Part shown: in pieces, positions 54,432 through 62,537 of the stretch
Layout of the letters: every line of letters starts with the position of its first letter
How positions within the stretch are numbered: the first letter of the stretch is position 1
Assembly: GCA_003142255.1 (NCBI GenBank)
Contig: PLLO01000012.1
Span: 1-64,000, forward strand
Source: Bacteroidales bacterium
GTDB lineage: Bacteria; Bacteroidota; Bacteroidia; Bacteroidales; VadinHA17
Reading direction: 5' to 3'
DNA: 64,000 nucleotides
Notes under the pieces: model-generated
What the model was told of the DNA's origin: nothing
Database searches by the model: none
The model's input: the letters and a program-made list of their open reading frames with translations, nothing else
Made by a program: the position numbers and the translations under genes

Positions 54432-56149
54432 AAAAGGTAAAGTTCCTAGTAACTATTCTGACATTACTGACGATTTTATATTCCTGCGGTCGGCTAACAA
54501 GTGAACCTGTTGCTCAGACCTCCTTACCTCGTATTGATCAGATGCCTGGATTGCCGCAGCCGTTGAAGATCATCGACTGGAAGAAAAAAGCCATGCAGTT
54601 CGACAGTCTGGTCTATAATTTCAATAGCAGGGATTCTATCGGTCCTTTCATCTGGCTCGATAGTTCACGAAGGAACATAGATCAGGTGACATTTGGACTA
54701 TATACATCAATAGGTGACGTACGACAGGGACCCCAGAAAAACAATGGTGAGTTTCATGAAGCGCTTACCTCTCTGAGTTCATTGCTAAGTGCAGGATTAG
54801 TGGGAATAGATAAAACCAACCAGGGTGGATTTAACTATGTGAAGATGGCGCAAAACTATTTCAATAGTGATAATAACTGGAATATAGTAATGAACAACAC
54901 CAATCCGGATGTGGCTATGCTCGGAGGAGGTTATGGCCGCGACTGGTGGTATGATGTATATCCTAATGTATTATTTTATGGAGTTGCGGCGCTTTTTCCC
55001 AATGTTGAGAATGCCAAATTAATACAACGGAAAATTGCTGAACAATTCTTCAAAGCCGACTCGGTTTTGGACGCTAACTATGATTATTCCTATTTTGATT
55101 ACGCACAAATGAAAGGTATGAGTAACAATATTCCCTGGCAACAAGATGCAGCTGGTGGACACGCATGGGTGTTGTACTCCGCTTATTATAAATTTGGCGA
55201 CAAACGCTATCTACAAGGCGCAAAAAGTGCCACTCAGGCTTTGCTTGGCCAGAAGGAAAGCCGCTTTTATGAAATTTTGCTCCCTTTTGGAGCTTATACT
55301 GCGGCGCGCCTGAATGCAGAATTCGGTACAGATTACGATGTGGCAAAACTGCTTAACTGGACTTTCGACGGTTGCCAGTCTAAGGATGGAAGATATGGAT
55401 GGGGTGTGATTGCTGAGCGTTGGGGCAACTATGATGTGTATGGCCTACAGGGTAGCATAACCGATGGCGGTGGATATGCCTTCTTAATGAATTCAGTAGC
55501 CATGGCGTGGCCACTTGTTCCCATAGTAAAGTATGAACCACAATTTGCCAGGGCAATTGGTAAATATATGCTGAACGCGGTAAATGCATCTCGTCTGTTC
55601 TATCCTGATCAGATTGAAGAGAAGTGCCAGTGGCTGCCGCAGTTAAAAAATCTGACCCATGGTATAATTGCCTACGAAGGTTTGCGAAAGACTGATGATT
55701 ACAAAAAGGAATCACTCATAGGTGTTGTTCCGGTAGCTATAGGCGATGGTCCTAAATGGGCGCCGGGACAACCCGAATCTTCCATGTTCAGTTTGTACAG
55801 CACCTCGGTCGTTGGAATTTTTGGTGCAATAGTTGACACTACCAATGTTGAAGGGATTCTTTCACTTGACTGCAACGCTACTGACTTCTATTCGGGAAAC
55901 AAGTACCCCATGTACCTTTACTACAATCCCTTTACAGAAGCAAAAACCGTGAATCGGTACTCGGATAGCAGCATTGACTTGTTTGATATAGTCTCAAAGA
56001 AATACATGGCAAAAAATGAACGCGGTATCGTCAGCATGAAGGTGCCGGCAGATGAAGCCGTGGTGGTTGCTGTGCTTCCAGCGGGTACACGTCTGAAAAG
56101 CGAGGGATCAAAAATTAAAGCCGATAATACAGTAATAGCTTACAAATAA
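54428..56149 (+). CDS. Uncharacterised glycosidase-like lipoprotein
   Basis: The 573-aa product has a lipoprotein signal (LTILTLLTILYSCG, Cys20). The rest is mainly helical with aromatic-rich motifs (VAMLGGGYGRDWWYDVYPNV, GMSNNIPWQQDAAGGHAWVL, FDGCQSKDGRYGWGVIAERW, GNYDVYGLQGSITDGGGYAF) in the style of (alpha/alpha)6 barrels of glycosidases or lyases. A beta-sandwich tail ends near VVAVLPAGTRLKSEGS. I could not assign it to a CAZy family. The motif spacing and locus position suggest a hydrolase acting on the same glycan at the periplasmic face. The ATG overlaps the MFS stop. This is one of two strong candidates for a new enzyme family here. Confidence 0.75.
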   Translation: MKKVKFLVTILTLLTILYSCGRLTSEPVAQTSLPRIDQMPGLPQPLKIIDWKKKAMQFDSLVYNFNSRDSIGPFIWLDSSRRNIDQVTFGLYTSIGDVRQGPQKNNGEFHEALTSLSSLLSAGLVGIDKTNQGGFNYVKMAQNYFNSDNNWNIVMNNTNPDVAMLGGGYGRDWWYDVYPNVLFYGVAALFPNVENAKLIQRKIAEQFFKADSVLDANYDYSYFDYAQMKGMSNNIPWQQDAAGGHAWVLYSAYYKFGDKRYLQGAKSATQALLGQKESRFYEILLPFGAYTAARLNAEFGTDYDVAKLLNWTFDGCQSKDGRYGWGVIAERWGNYDVYGLQGSITDGGGYAFLMNSVAMAWPLVPIVKYEPQFARAIGKYMLNAVNASRLFYPDQIEEKCQWLPQLKNLTHGIIAYEGLRKTDDYKKESLIGVVPVAIGDGPKWAPGQPESSMFSLYSTSVVGIFGAIVDTTNVEGILSLDCNATDFYSGNKYPMYLYYNPFTEAKTVNRYSDSSIDLFDIVSKKYMAKNERGIVSMKVPADEAVVVAVLPAGTRLKSEGSKIKADNTVIAYK

Positions 56150-56298
56150 TTTTGTATTCGGATCAATATCATTGAGTTAAATCCATAATACTGGCCGTAA
56201 ATTAATTATATGATATTGATTTCATCGCAGGAGATTTTATTCACGTCTATTGTTTAATTTTAGGTTACTTTGAATAATAACCCTTAATGTTAATTTAT

Positions 56299-57483
56299 AT
56301 GAAGAAGACTCTGATTTTTATTTTGATGTTTTCTTTGCCATTCATGGCCTTTCCGCAGAACAAATTCAACGGGCTCGATATGAATATGGGCAACCTTTCA
56401 AGGATATCTGATGCAAAAACCCGGTCAATCAGCCCCGAAAACTTTAACGGCGAAAAGGGAAAAGCCGGAATGGCCGACCCTGCTGATAAGGATAAACCCA
56501 ATGTTGCAAACGCAACTTATGCTGCCCGCGACCTTGGACAGGGATGGAAGGTGAATCCTTATATCAGGATAAAACCAGGTGAGACATTTACCCTGGCTGA
56601 TATAGAAGGACCTGGAGCAATTCAGCATATATGGATGACCCCGGCAGGCAAATGGCGTTACTCGATCTTAAGAATTTACTGGGATGGCGAAACTGACCCT
56701 TCAGTGGAAGTGCCTGTCGGCGATTTTTTCGGAATGGGTTGGGGCACGTATGCAAAGCTTACTTCCCTGGCAGTTTGTGTAAATCCCGGGAGTGCTTTTA
56801 ACTGTTACTGGTCCATGCCCTTCAGGAAAAAATGCAGGATTACAATGGAAAATATCGGGGATGCTGACCAGATGACTCTCTATTACCAGATCGATTATAC
56901 CCTTACCGACGTTCCTGCCGACGCCGGCTATTTCCATGCACAATTTCGCAGGCAGAATCCTGAAGTGACCTCAGATTATACCATAATCGACGGCATAAAA
57001 GGGCAAGGCCAGTATGTCGGAGTATATCTTGCTGTTGGCGTTCACAATAACGGATGGTGGGGTGAAGGCGAGATAAAATTCTTCATCGATGGCGACACTA
57101 AATTCCCTACAATTTGCGGGACAGGTACAGAAGACTATTTCTGCGGCTCATATGATTTTGATACAAGAAAGAAGAATGATGCAGGAGTTGAGGAAGATAA
57201 TTATACGGAGTTCTGCACTCCATATTCCGGCCTGCACCAGGTAATAAGGGGAGATGGACATTATAGCGTCATGCAGCGATTCGGTTTATATCGCTGGCAT
57301 ATAATGGATCCGGTCCGCTTCGATAAGGATCTTAAGGTCACAATACAGGACCTTGGATGGCATCAGGGGGGGAGATATCTTGCCCAGAAATCCGATATGG
57401 CTTCTGTCTGCTTCTGGTATCAGGCCGAGCCTCATGCCAAATTCCCTTCACTTCCAGGCTGGCGCGAGCTTGAGGTAAATTAA
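56299..57483 (+). CDS. GH172 (DUF2961) family glycoside hydrolase
   Basis: About 394 aa from the ATG at 56299, which gives MKKTLIFILMFSLPFMAFPQ, a clean signal peptide. An in-frame ATG at 56287 adds four residues. The DUF2961 fold is shown by DLGQGWKVNPYIRIKPGETF, GPGAIQHIWMTPAGKWRYSI, EVPVGDFFGMGWGTYAKL and TICGTGTEDYFCGSYDF; the GTGTEDY motif carries a conserved Glu at the active site. GH172 enzymes act on alpha-D-arabinofuranosides and alpha-D-fructofuranosides, so a pentofuranose or fructofuranose side chain in the target glycan is possible. It is periplasmic. A deleted copy of this gene lies at 39929. It follows the unassigned lipoprotein gene and precedes GH116. Confidence 0.88.
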   Translation: MKKTLIFILMFSLPFMAFPQNKFNGLDMNMGNLSRISDAKTRSISPENFNGEKGKAGMADPADKDKPNVANATYAARDLGQGWKVNPYIRIKPGETFTLADIEGPGAIQHIWMTPAGKWRYSILRIYWDGETDPSVEVPVGDFFGMGWGTYAKLTSLAVCVNPGSAFNCYWSMPFRKKCRITMENIGDADQMTLYYQIDYTLTDVPADAGYFHAQFRRQNPEVTSDYTIIDGIKGQGQYVGVYLAVGVHNNGWWGEGEIKFFIDGDTKFPTICGTGTEDYFCGSYDFDTRKKNDAGVEEDNYTEFCTPYSGLHQVIRGDGHYSVMQRFGLYRWHIMDPVRFDKDLKVTIQDLGWHQGGRYLAQKSDMASVCFWYQAEPHAKFPSLPGWRELEVN

Positions 57484-57516
57484 TAAAGGCGCGAGGCATA
57501 GTGGTATAGAGGTTTA

Positions 57517-60066
57517 ATGGTAAAAATTAATAAAATGATAAGAGAATATAAAACTTGTCTTGTAGCTGGATTGATATTAAGTGCAATAGTTTGTTCTTGC
57601 TCGCAAAAGAATTCCATTCCTGAGAATATTGGACACCAGTTCAACGGTTATTATTCAGGAGACAATCTGAACAGAGTCGCTTTCCCGATAGGCGGAATTG
57701 GAGCAGGAATGTTCTGCATTGAGGGAACCGGAGCAATATCCCATATGTCAGTCAGAAACCGGCCTGAGGTTTTCAATGAACCTTGCATGTTTGCCGCAAT
57801 TTCGGTGAAGGGAATTGAGAATGGAACAAAAGTCATTGAAGGCCAGGTTCCTGACTGGAAACACTTCGGTCAGCCTGGCTCAGGGAACGGTTCCTCAGGG
57901 GCAAGCTATGGACTTCCAAGGTTTCAAAACTCAAAGTTCCTTGCAAGATTTCCTTTTGCTACCGTTGAACTGAGTGACGGGGATATTCCTCTCAAGGTCA
58001 CGATCAGAGGCTGGAGCCCTTTCATACCGACAGATGCAGATAATTCAAGTCTTCCTGCCGGAGCATTGGAATATTCTTTCACAAATACAGGACATTCAAA
58101 AGTTGAAGCGGTATTTTCTTACAATTCAGCGAATTTTATGAAACAATCCGGTGGAAAAGCATCAATAAAGCCGATAGCCGGTGGTTTCGTTCTCGCAGAA
58201 GAAGGAACAAAGGAAAATCCTGAAAAACAAGGATCGTTTGCCATATTTACAACAGATGCCGAAACTATTGTTGATCATTGCTGGTTCAGGGGAGGATGGT
58301 GGGATCCGCTGACAATTACCTGGAATTCGATTTTGAAAGGGGCGACCAGGAACACTCCTGCGGTTGAAGATGATGCCCCGGGAGCATCACTTTATGTGCC
58401 TGTTATATTAAACCCCGGAGAGACGAAGGTGATCAGGCTGCTTATGTCATGGTATGTTCCAATTACAAACATGAAATTCGGACAGGATTCAAAGGAACCG
58501 GATAATGAAGTGTGTTCGGATCCGAATTGCAACTGTCATGATCCATATTACAAGCCATGGTACTCAGGTAAGTTCTTATCGGTAAGTGAAGTGGCAAATT
58601 ACTGGATAACAAATTACAACGATCTTCTCGGGAAATCTGAATCGTTCAGCAAGGCATTTTATAACAGTACTTTGCCTCCTGAGGTACTTGAGGCAATAGC
58701 TGCCAATCTTACAATCCTCAAATCACCAACCGTACTTCGGCAAACTGATGGAAAACTCTGGAGCTGGGAAGGATGCGGCGATAACTCAGGCTGTTGTTCA
58801 GGCTCATGTGAACATGTATGGAATTATGCTCAGGCAATTCCTCATTTGTTCCCGGCGCTTGAACGCACGTTGCGTCATACCGAATTCTGGCCAAACCAGG
58901 ATAAGGATGGTCATCAGACCTTCAGGGCGGCTTTACCAATCCGACCTGTTGCAACTACATTCTATGCCGCATCTGATGGCCAGCTTGGTGGCATAATGAA
59001 AGTGTACCGCGACTGGCATATCTGCGGCGACAATGAATGGCTTAAGACTATCTTTCCAAAAGTGACTGAGAGCATGGATTATGCAATCAGAACCTGGGAC
59101 CCCCGCGAAACAGGCACTCTTGAAGAACCACACCATAATACATATGATATTGAGTTCTGGGGACCGGATGGCATGTGTACCAGCTTCTATCTTGGCGCAC
59201 TGAAGGCTTACTGCGAAATGGGAAAATCGCTTGGCCATGATGTATCAAAATATGAAGGACTTTACCTGAAGGGAAAACAGACCATTGAATCAGATCTTTT
59301 CAGTGGGGAATATTTCATTCAGAAAATAAAATGGACAGGTCTGAATGCTCCTGATCCAGTAACGGCTTCGAAAGGATCATGGTCATCAGAGTATTCTTCC
59401 GATGAAGCCATGAAGCTGCTTAAGGAAGAGGGTCCGAAATACCAGTATGGGACAGGTTGCCTTTCCGACGGAATCCTTGGTGACTGGATCGGTGAGGTTT
59501 GTGGCTTGAAAAATGTTATTGACTCGGCAAAGGTCAGAAGCCACCTGAATTCCGTTTTTAAATATAATTTTATAAAGGATCTCTCTGATCATTCCAATCC
59601 CCAGCGCCCTTCATATGCATTGGGCCATGAAGGAGGATTACTGCTTTGCACCTGGCCAAAAGGAGGAAGGCTTTCCCTTCCATTTGTGTATTGCGATGAA
59701 GTATGGACAGGCTTTGAATACCAGGTTGCATGCCATCTGATGATGATGGGAGAGACTGAAAAAGGTCTTGAAATAGTCAGAACTGCCCGCCAGAGGTACG
59801 ATGGCAGAATCAGGAATCCGTTCGATGAGTATGAATGCGGACACTGGTACGCAAGGGCAATGTCGAGCTACGCGATGCTCCAGGGACTCACAGGTGTAAG
59901 GTATGATGCTCTTGACCAGACAATGTATATCAACTCAGGGATCGGAGATTTCACATCATTTATCTCCACAGCTTCAGGGTTCGGCAATATCGGAATCAAA
60001 GGTGGTAAGCCTTTCCTTGACGTCGTTTATGGAGATATTACAGTAAGAAAATATATTTTAAGATAA
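57517..60066 (+). CDS. GH116 (DUF608) family beta-glycosidase lipoprotein
   Basis: An 849-aa protein with lipobox ...LSAIVCSCS (Cys28; the start could also be Met7). The N-terminal beta-domain carries GGIGAGMFCIEGTGAISHMS then VRNRPEVFNEP, the DUF608/GH116 signature. The C-terminal (alpha/alpha)6 domain has WEGCGDNSGCCSGSCEHVWN, with Glu432 as the likely nucleophile. It also has TYDIEFWGPDGMCTSFYLGA, with Asp544 as the likely acid/base by comparison with GBA2-type enzymes. GH116 enzymes release beta-glucose, beta-xylose or N-acetylglucosamine. The gene is 33 bp after GH172 and converges with GH31. The lipoprotein form suggests action at the periplasmic or outer surface. Confidence 0.88.
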   Translation: MVKINKMIREYKTCLVAGLILSAIVCSCSQKNSIPENIGHQFNGYYSGDNLNRVAFPIGGIGAGMFCIEGTGAISHMSVRNRPEVFNEPCMFAAISVKGIENGTKVIEGQVPDWKHFGQPGSGNGSSGASYGLPRFQNSKFLARFPFATVELSDGDIPLKVTIRGWSPFIPTDADNSSLPAGALEYSFTNTGHSKVEAVFSYNSANFMKQSGGKASIKPIAGGFVLAEEGTKENPEKQGSFAIFTTDAETIVDHCWFRGGWWDPLTITWNSILKGATRNTPAVEDDAPGASLYVPVILNPGETKVIRLLMSWYVPITNMKFGQDSKEPDNEVCSDPNCNCHDPYYKPWYSGKFLSVSEVANYWITNYNDLLGKSESFSKAFYNSTLPPEVLEAIAANLTILKSPTVLRQTDGKLWSWEGCGDNSGCCSGSCEHVWNYAQAIPHLFPALERTLRHTEFWPNQDKDGHQTFRAALPIRPVATTFYAASDGQLGGIMKVYRDWHICGDNEWLKTIFPKVTESMDYAIRTWDPRETGTLEEPHHNTYDIEFWGPDGMCTSFYLGALKAYCEMGKSLGHDVSKYEGLYLKGKQTIESDLFSGEYFIQKIKWTGLNAPDPVTASKGSWSSEYSSDEAMKLLKEEGPKYQYGTGCLSDGILGDWIGEVCGLKNVIDSAKVRSHLNSVFKYNFIKDLSDHSNPQRPSYALGHEGGLLLCTWPKGGRLSLPFVYCDEVWTGFEYQVACHLMMMGETEKGLEIVRTARQRYDGRIRNPFDEYECGHWYARAMSSYAMLQGLTGVRYDALDQTMYINSGIGDFTSFISTASGFGNIGIKGGKPFLDVVYGDITVRKYILR

Positions 60067-60074
60067 TATCTTAA
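60058..60074. terminator. Palindrome at the convergent gene ends
   Basis: TTAAGATA-A-TATCTTAA is a 17-nt perfect palindrome that overlaps the GH116 stop codon (60064-60066) and ends next to the GH31 stop codon. It is a possible weak bidirectional terminator, but there is no strong U-run or G+C-rich stem. Confidence 0.3.
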
Positions 60075-62498
60075 TTAATGCTTTCTGATATTCCATTTTA
60101 CCTTGCCGGAGTAGGGATCATTCTCAATCTTATACCCGCTGCCACTCTTAACAAGGCTTACGGTATGGAGAACCTTATCTGCCGGCAGGCAGACAAGTCC
60201 GGAAGCTTTCCCCGATCCGGTCGGATAAACAACAAGGTCAAGCTTCGACCAGTCCATCTGCGATGTTGACTGAGCAAGTGCAATGTGCGGAATTACGGAT
60301 CCCTCGCGGACAAGTACCACGATCGGTATCTTTCCTGCCTCAATATTGTGCCATCCACCGGAATATATTTTACCGGTCTGATAATCTATCCAGTTTCCCT
60401 GAGGGAGATATACATCGCGTTTAGTGACATTTTCAAACAATGGAGCCACAAGCATCGAAGAACCGAAAAGATATTCATTATCAACAAGCCATGAACCCGG
60501 ATCATCGGGGAATTCTATAAATAGTGCTCTTACCATCGGAAGTCCGCGTTCTGTGCAGTCTTTCGCCTGCGCATATATATAAGGCATGAGCATGTACCTC
60601 ATATTATCAGCCATCCTGAAGGCATTCATGAAGTCCTGCCCGTATTCCCATGGCTCTGTCGGGGGTGTACCATGGCTTCTCGTATGCGATGTAAGCATGC
60701 CGAAGGGTGTCCAGCGCCGATATATATCCTCAGGTTTCTTCTGGACGAATCCGCCTATATCATGCGACCAGAATGAAAAACCCGAAAGACCCATTGACAG
60801 CCCTGCTCTCAGCGTGGCAGCCATTGCCGTGTTTGTATTTGCAGGATCGCCTCCCCAGTGAACCGGGTAGCGCTGGCTTCCAGCCCACGCGCTCCTGCCC
60901 CATATTATTGTTTCATTGGTTACCTGTTTTGTTACATCTGCAACGGCTTTGTTATACCGGAGAGGATAAAGATTATGTTCATAGAAGCCTGTGCGTCCTG
61001 AAAAATACACACCCTCTTTGGGGGCAGCCTCACCAAAATCTGCCTTTATGACACTTACTCCCTGCCGGAGCAGATCTGCAATCTTATCCTGGTACCATTT
61101 TACGGCAGCGGGGTTCGAAAAGTCAAGCACAGCATCTTCATAGGGAAGATTGCCTTTATTATTTTTGACAAAGAGCCCTTTTTCAATTATTTCCGGGAAT
61201 AGTGAGTTTTTTGGAACGAAATATGGTAGCTGCCAGAGACTGGTATGAATACCTGCTTTCAGAAAGTCCGCCATCATCTTTGCAGCATCCTTGAACCGGG
61301 TTTTCGAGAACTGGTAGTCGCATCGCCAGTCGGTCTCAAACCATCCGGTATCGAAATGAAGCACATCGGCAGGAATGCTGTTTTCTCTAAGCTTGTTAAC
61401 AACAGCGCGTCCCTGTTCTTCTGAAAAATAAGTGATCCTGCTCATCCAGAAACCGAACGACCATAATGGAGGCATGGCTGCTTTTCCAGTCAGGTTGGTA
61501 TATTCATTCAGAATATCCTTCGGTTCTCCCAGGAAGATGAAAAGATCTGCCTGGTCATCGCCTATCATCAGCGAATAAATACCGCTGAAATACTTTCCGA
61601 AATCACAGGTAATAGGAGATGAGGTATGCATAAAAAGTCCATACCCTCTGCTGCTCATGAAAAAAGGTATCGGCTTGTACATTGCTTCGTTCTGTACTCC
61701 GTTTGCATCGTCAGCCCACATTACGACTTTCTGGCCACGCTTATCGAAACCGGTAAAAGATTCACCGCAGCCAAAGATCTTTTCGTCAGGCGATAAGGAG
61801 AAGACCGCCGCCATGCTGGTTGAGTAGTCTGACGCCCGGCGGACAAACGAAAATGGGAGCAGAGGTGTAAAAGTCGAATCACCGTCATTATTGTTAATCG
61901 TACGGGTAATCAGTCGGCCATTCTTGTCATAAATTACTATTCGCCAGGGAAATGAAGATATCTCTACTGTCCCGAACGGACCGGAATACCTGTACCCGCC
62001 TGCTGTTTTGCTGTATTTCCATGAGCTTCTGTCCTGATCTGCATGGCCGTTTACCAGCATCAGCGATTCATCTTCAGGTTTAGCCTGAAAGCGCGATGTG
62101 GCCCTGATCCTTATTGTCCTTGCAGAGATAAATTCCAGTGAAAATGGAAGAGAAGGTGAAACGGCGTATTCATTTTCAGGGAAATCGATTGGCTTTGATG
62201 GCTTTAGTACGCCAAGCATGTTGTTAAACGCCATCCTTGTGAAGTATTCATAGCGGCGATACTTAATCTCACCTTTCCCTGTTTCCGGGTTGAAGGATGA
62301 GAGTGAATCTGCCAGGTAATATGCATTGGTGAAGCTGCGGAAATCACTGCTGATGTCATATGGCTCATTCATAAGCTCCTGGCCCTTGTCAGGCGAATTA
62401 TAAGGTATCTGGCCCGAAAGAGGTCTGAAGCCTGAAACTATTACTATCAGAATCAGGGTGCAGCAATTGCACCAGGATGTGGATTTTATTTTATTCAT
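60075..62498 (-). CDS. GH31 family alpha-xylosidase-like enzyme
   Basis: The 807-aa product has a signal peptide (hydrophobic stretch to FRPLSG then Q). The N-terminal beta-sandwich ends around residue 330. The catalytic barrel holds the nucleophile Asp487 (VIKADFGEAAP) and acid/base Asp551 (HWGGDPANT), 64 residues apart (66 in YicI). The surrounding sequence (SAWAGSQRYPVHWGGD, LSGFSFWSHDIGGF, KPEDIYRRWTPFGMLTSHTR) follows YicI-type alpha-xylosidases more closely than alpha-glucosidases. It is periplasmic. It lies 39 bp downstream of the GH35-like gene on the same strand and converges with GH116. The CTGCCGGCAGGCAG palindrome (60179-60192) sits inside the coding sequence. Confidence 0.92.
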   Translation of the reverse strand: MNKIKSTSWCNCCTLILIVIVSGFRPLSGQIPYNSPDKGQELMNEPYDISSDFRSFTNAYYLADSLSSFNPETGKGEIKYRRYEYFTRMAFNNMLGVLKPSKPIDFPENEYAVSPSLPFSLEFISARTIRIRATSRFQAKPEDESLMLVNGHADQDRSSWKYSKTAGGYRYSGPFGTVEISSFPWRIVIYDKNGRLITRTINNNDGDSTFTPLLPFSFVRRASDYSTSMAAVFSLSPDEKIFGCGESFTGFDKRGQKVVMWADDANGVQNEAMYKPIPFFMSSRGYGLFMHTSSPITCDFGKYFSGIYSLMIGDDQADLFIFLGEPKDILNEYTNLTGKAAMPPLWSFGFWMSRITYFSEEQGRAVVNKLRENSIPADVLHFDTGWFETDWRCDYQFSKTRFKDAAKMMADFLKAGIHTSLWQLPYFVPKNSLFPEIIEKGLFVKNNKGNLPYEDAVLDFSNPAAVKWYQDKIADLLRQGVSVIKADFGEAAPKEGVYFSGRTGFYEHNLYPLRYNKAVADVTKQVTNETIIWGRSAWAGSQRYPVHWGGDPANTNTAMAATLRAGLSMGLSGFSFWSHDIGGFVQKKPEDIYRRWTPFGMLTSHTRSHGTPPTEPWEYGQDFMNAFRMADNMRYMLMPYIYAQAKDCTERGLPMVRALFIEFPDDPGSWLVDNEYLFGSSMLVAPLFENVTKRDVYLPQGNWIDYQTGKIYSGGWHNIEAGKIPIVVLVREGSVIPHIALAQSTSQMDWSKLDLVVYPTGSGKASGLVCLPADKVLHTVSLVKSGSGYKIENDPYSGKVKWNIRKH

Positions 62499-62537
62499 AT
62501 TACCTCTTGATTTATTGTGAAATAATTAACAACAGGT

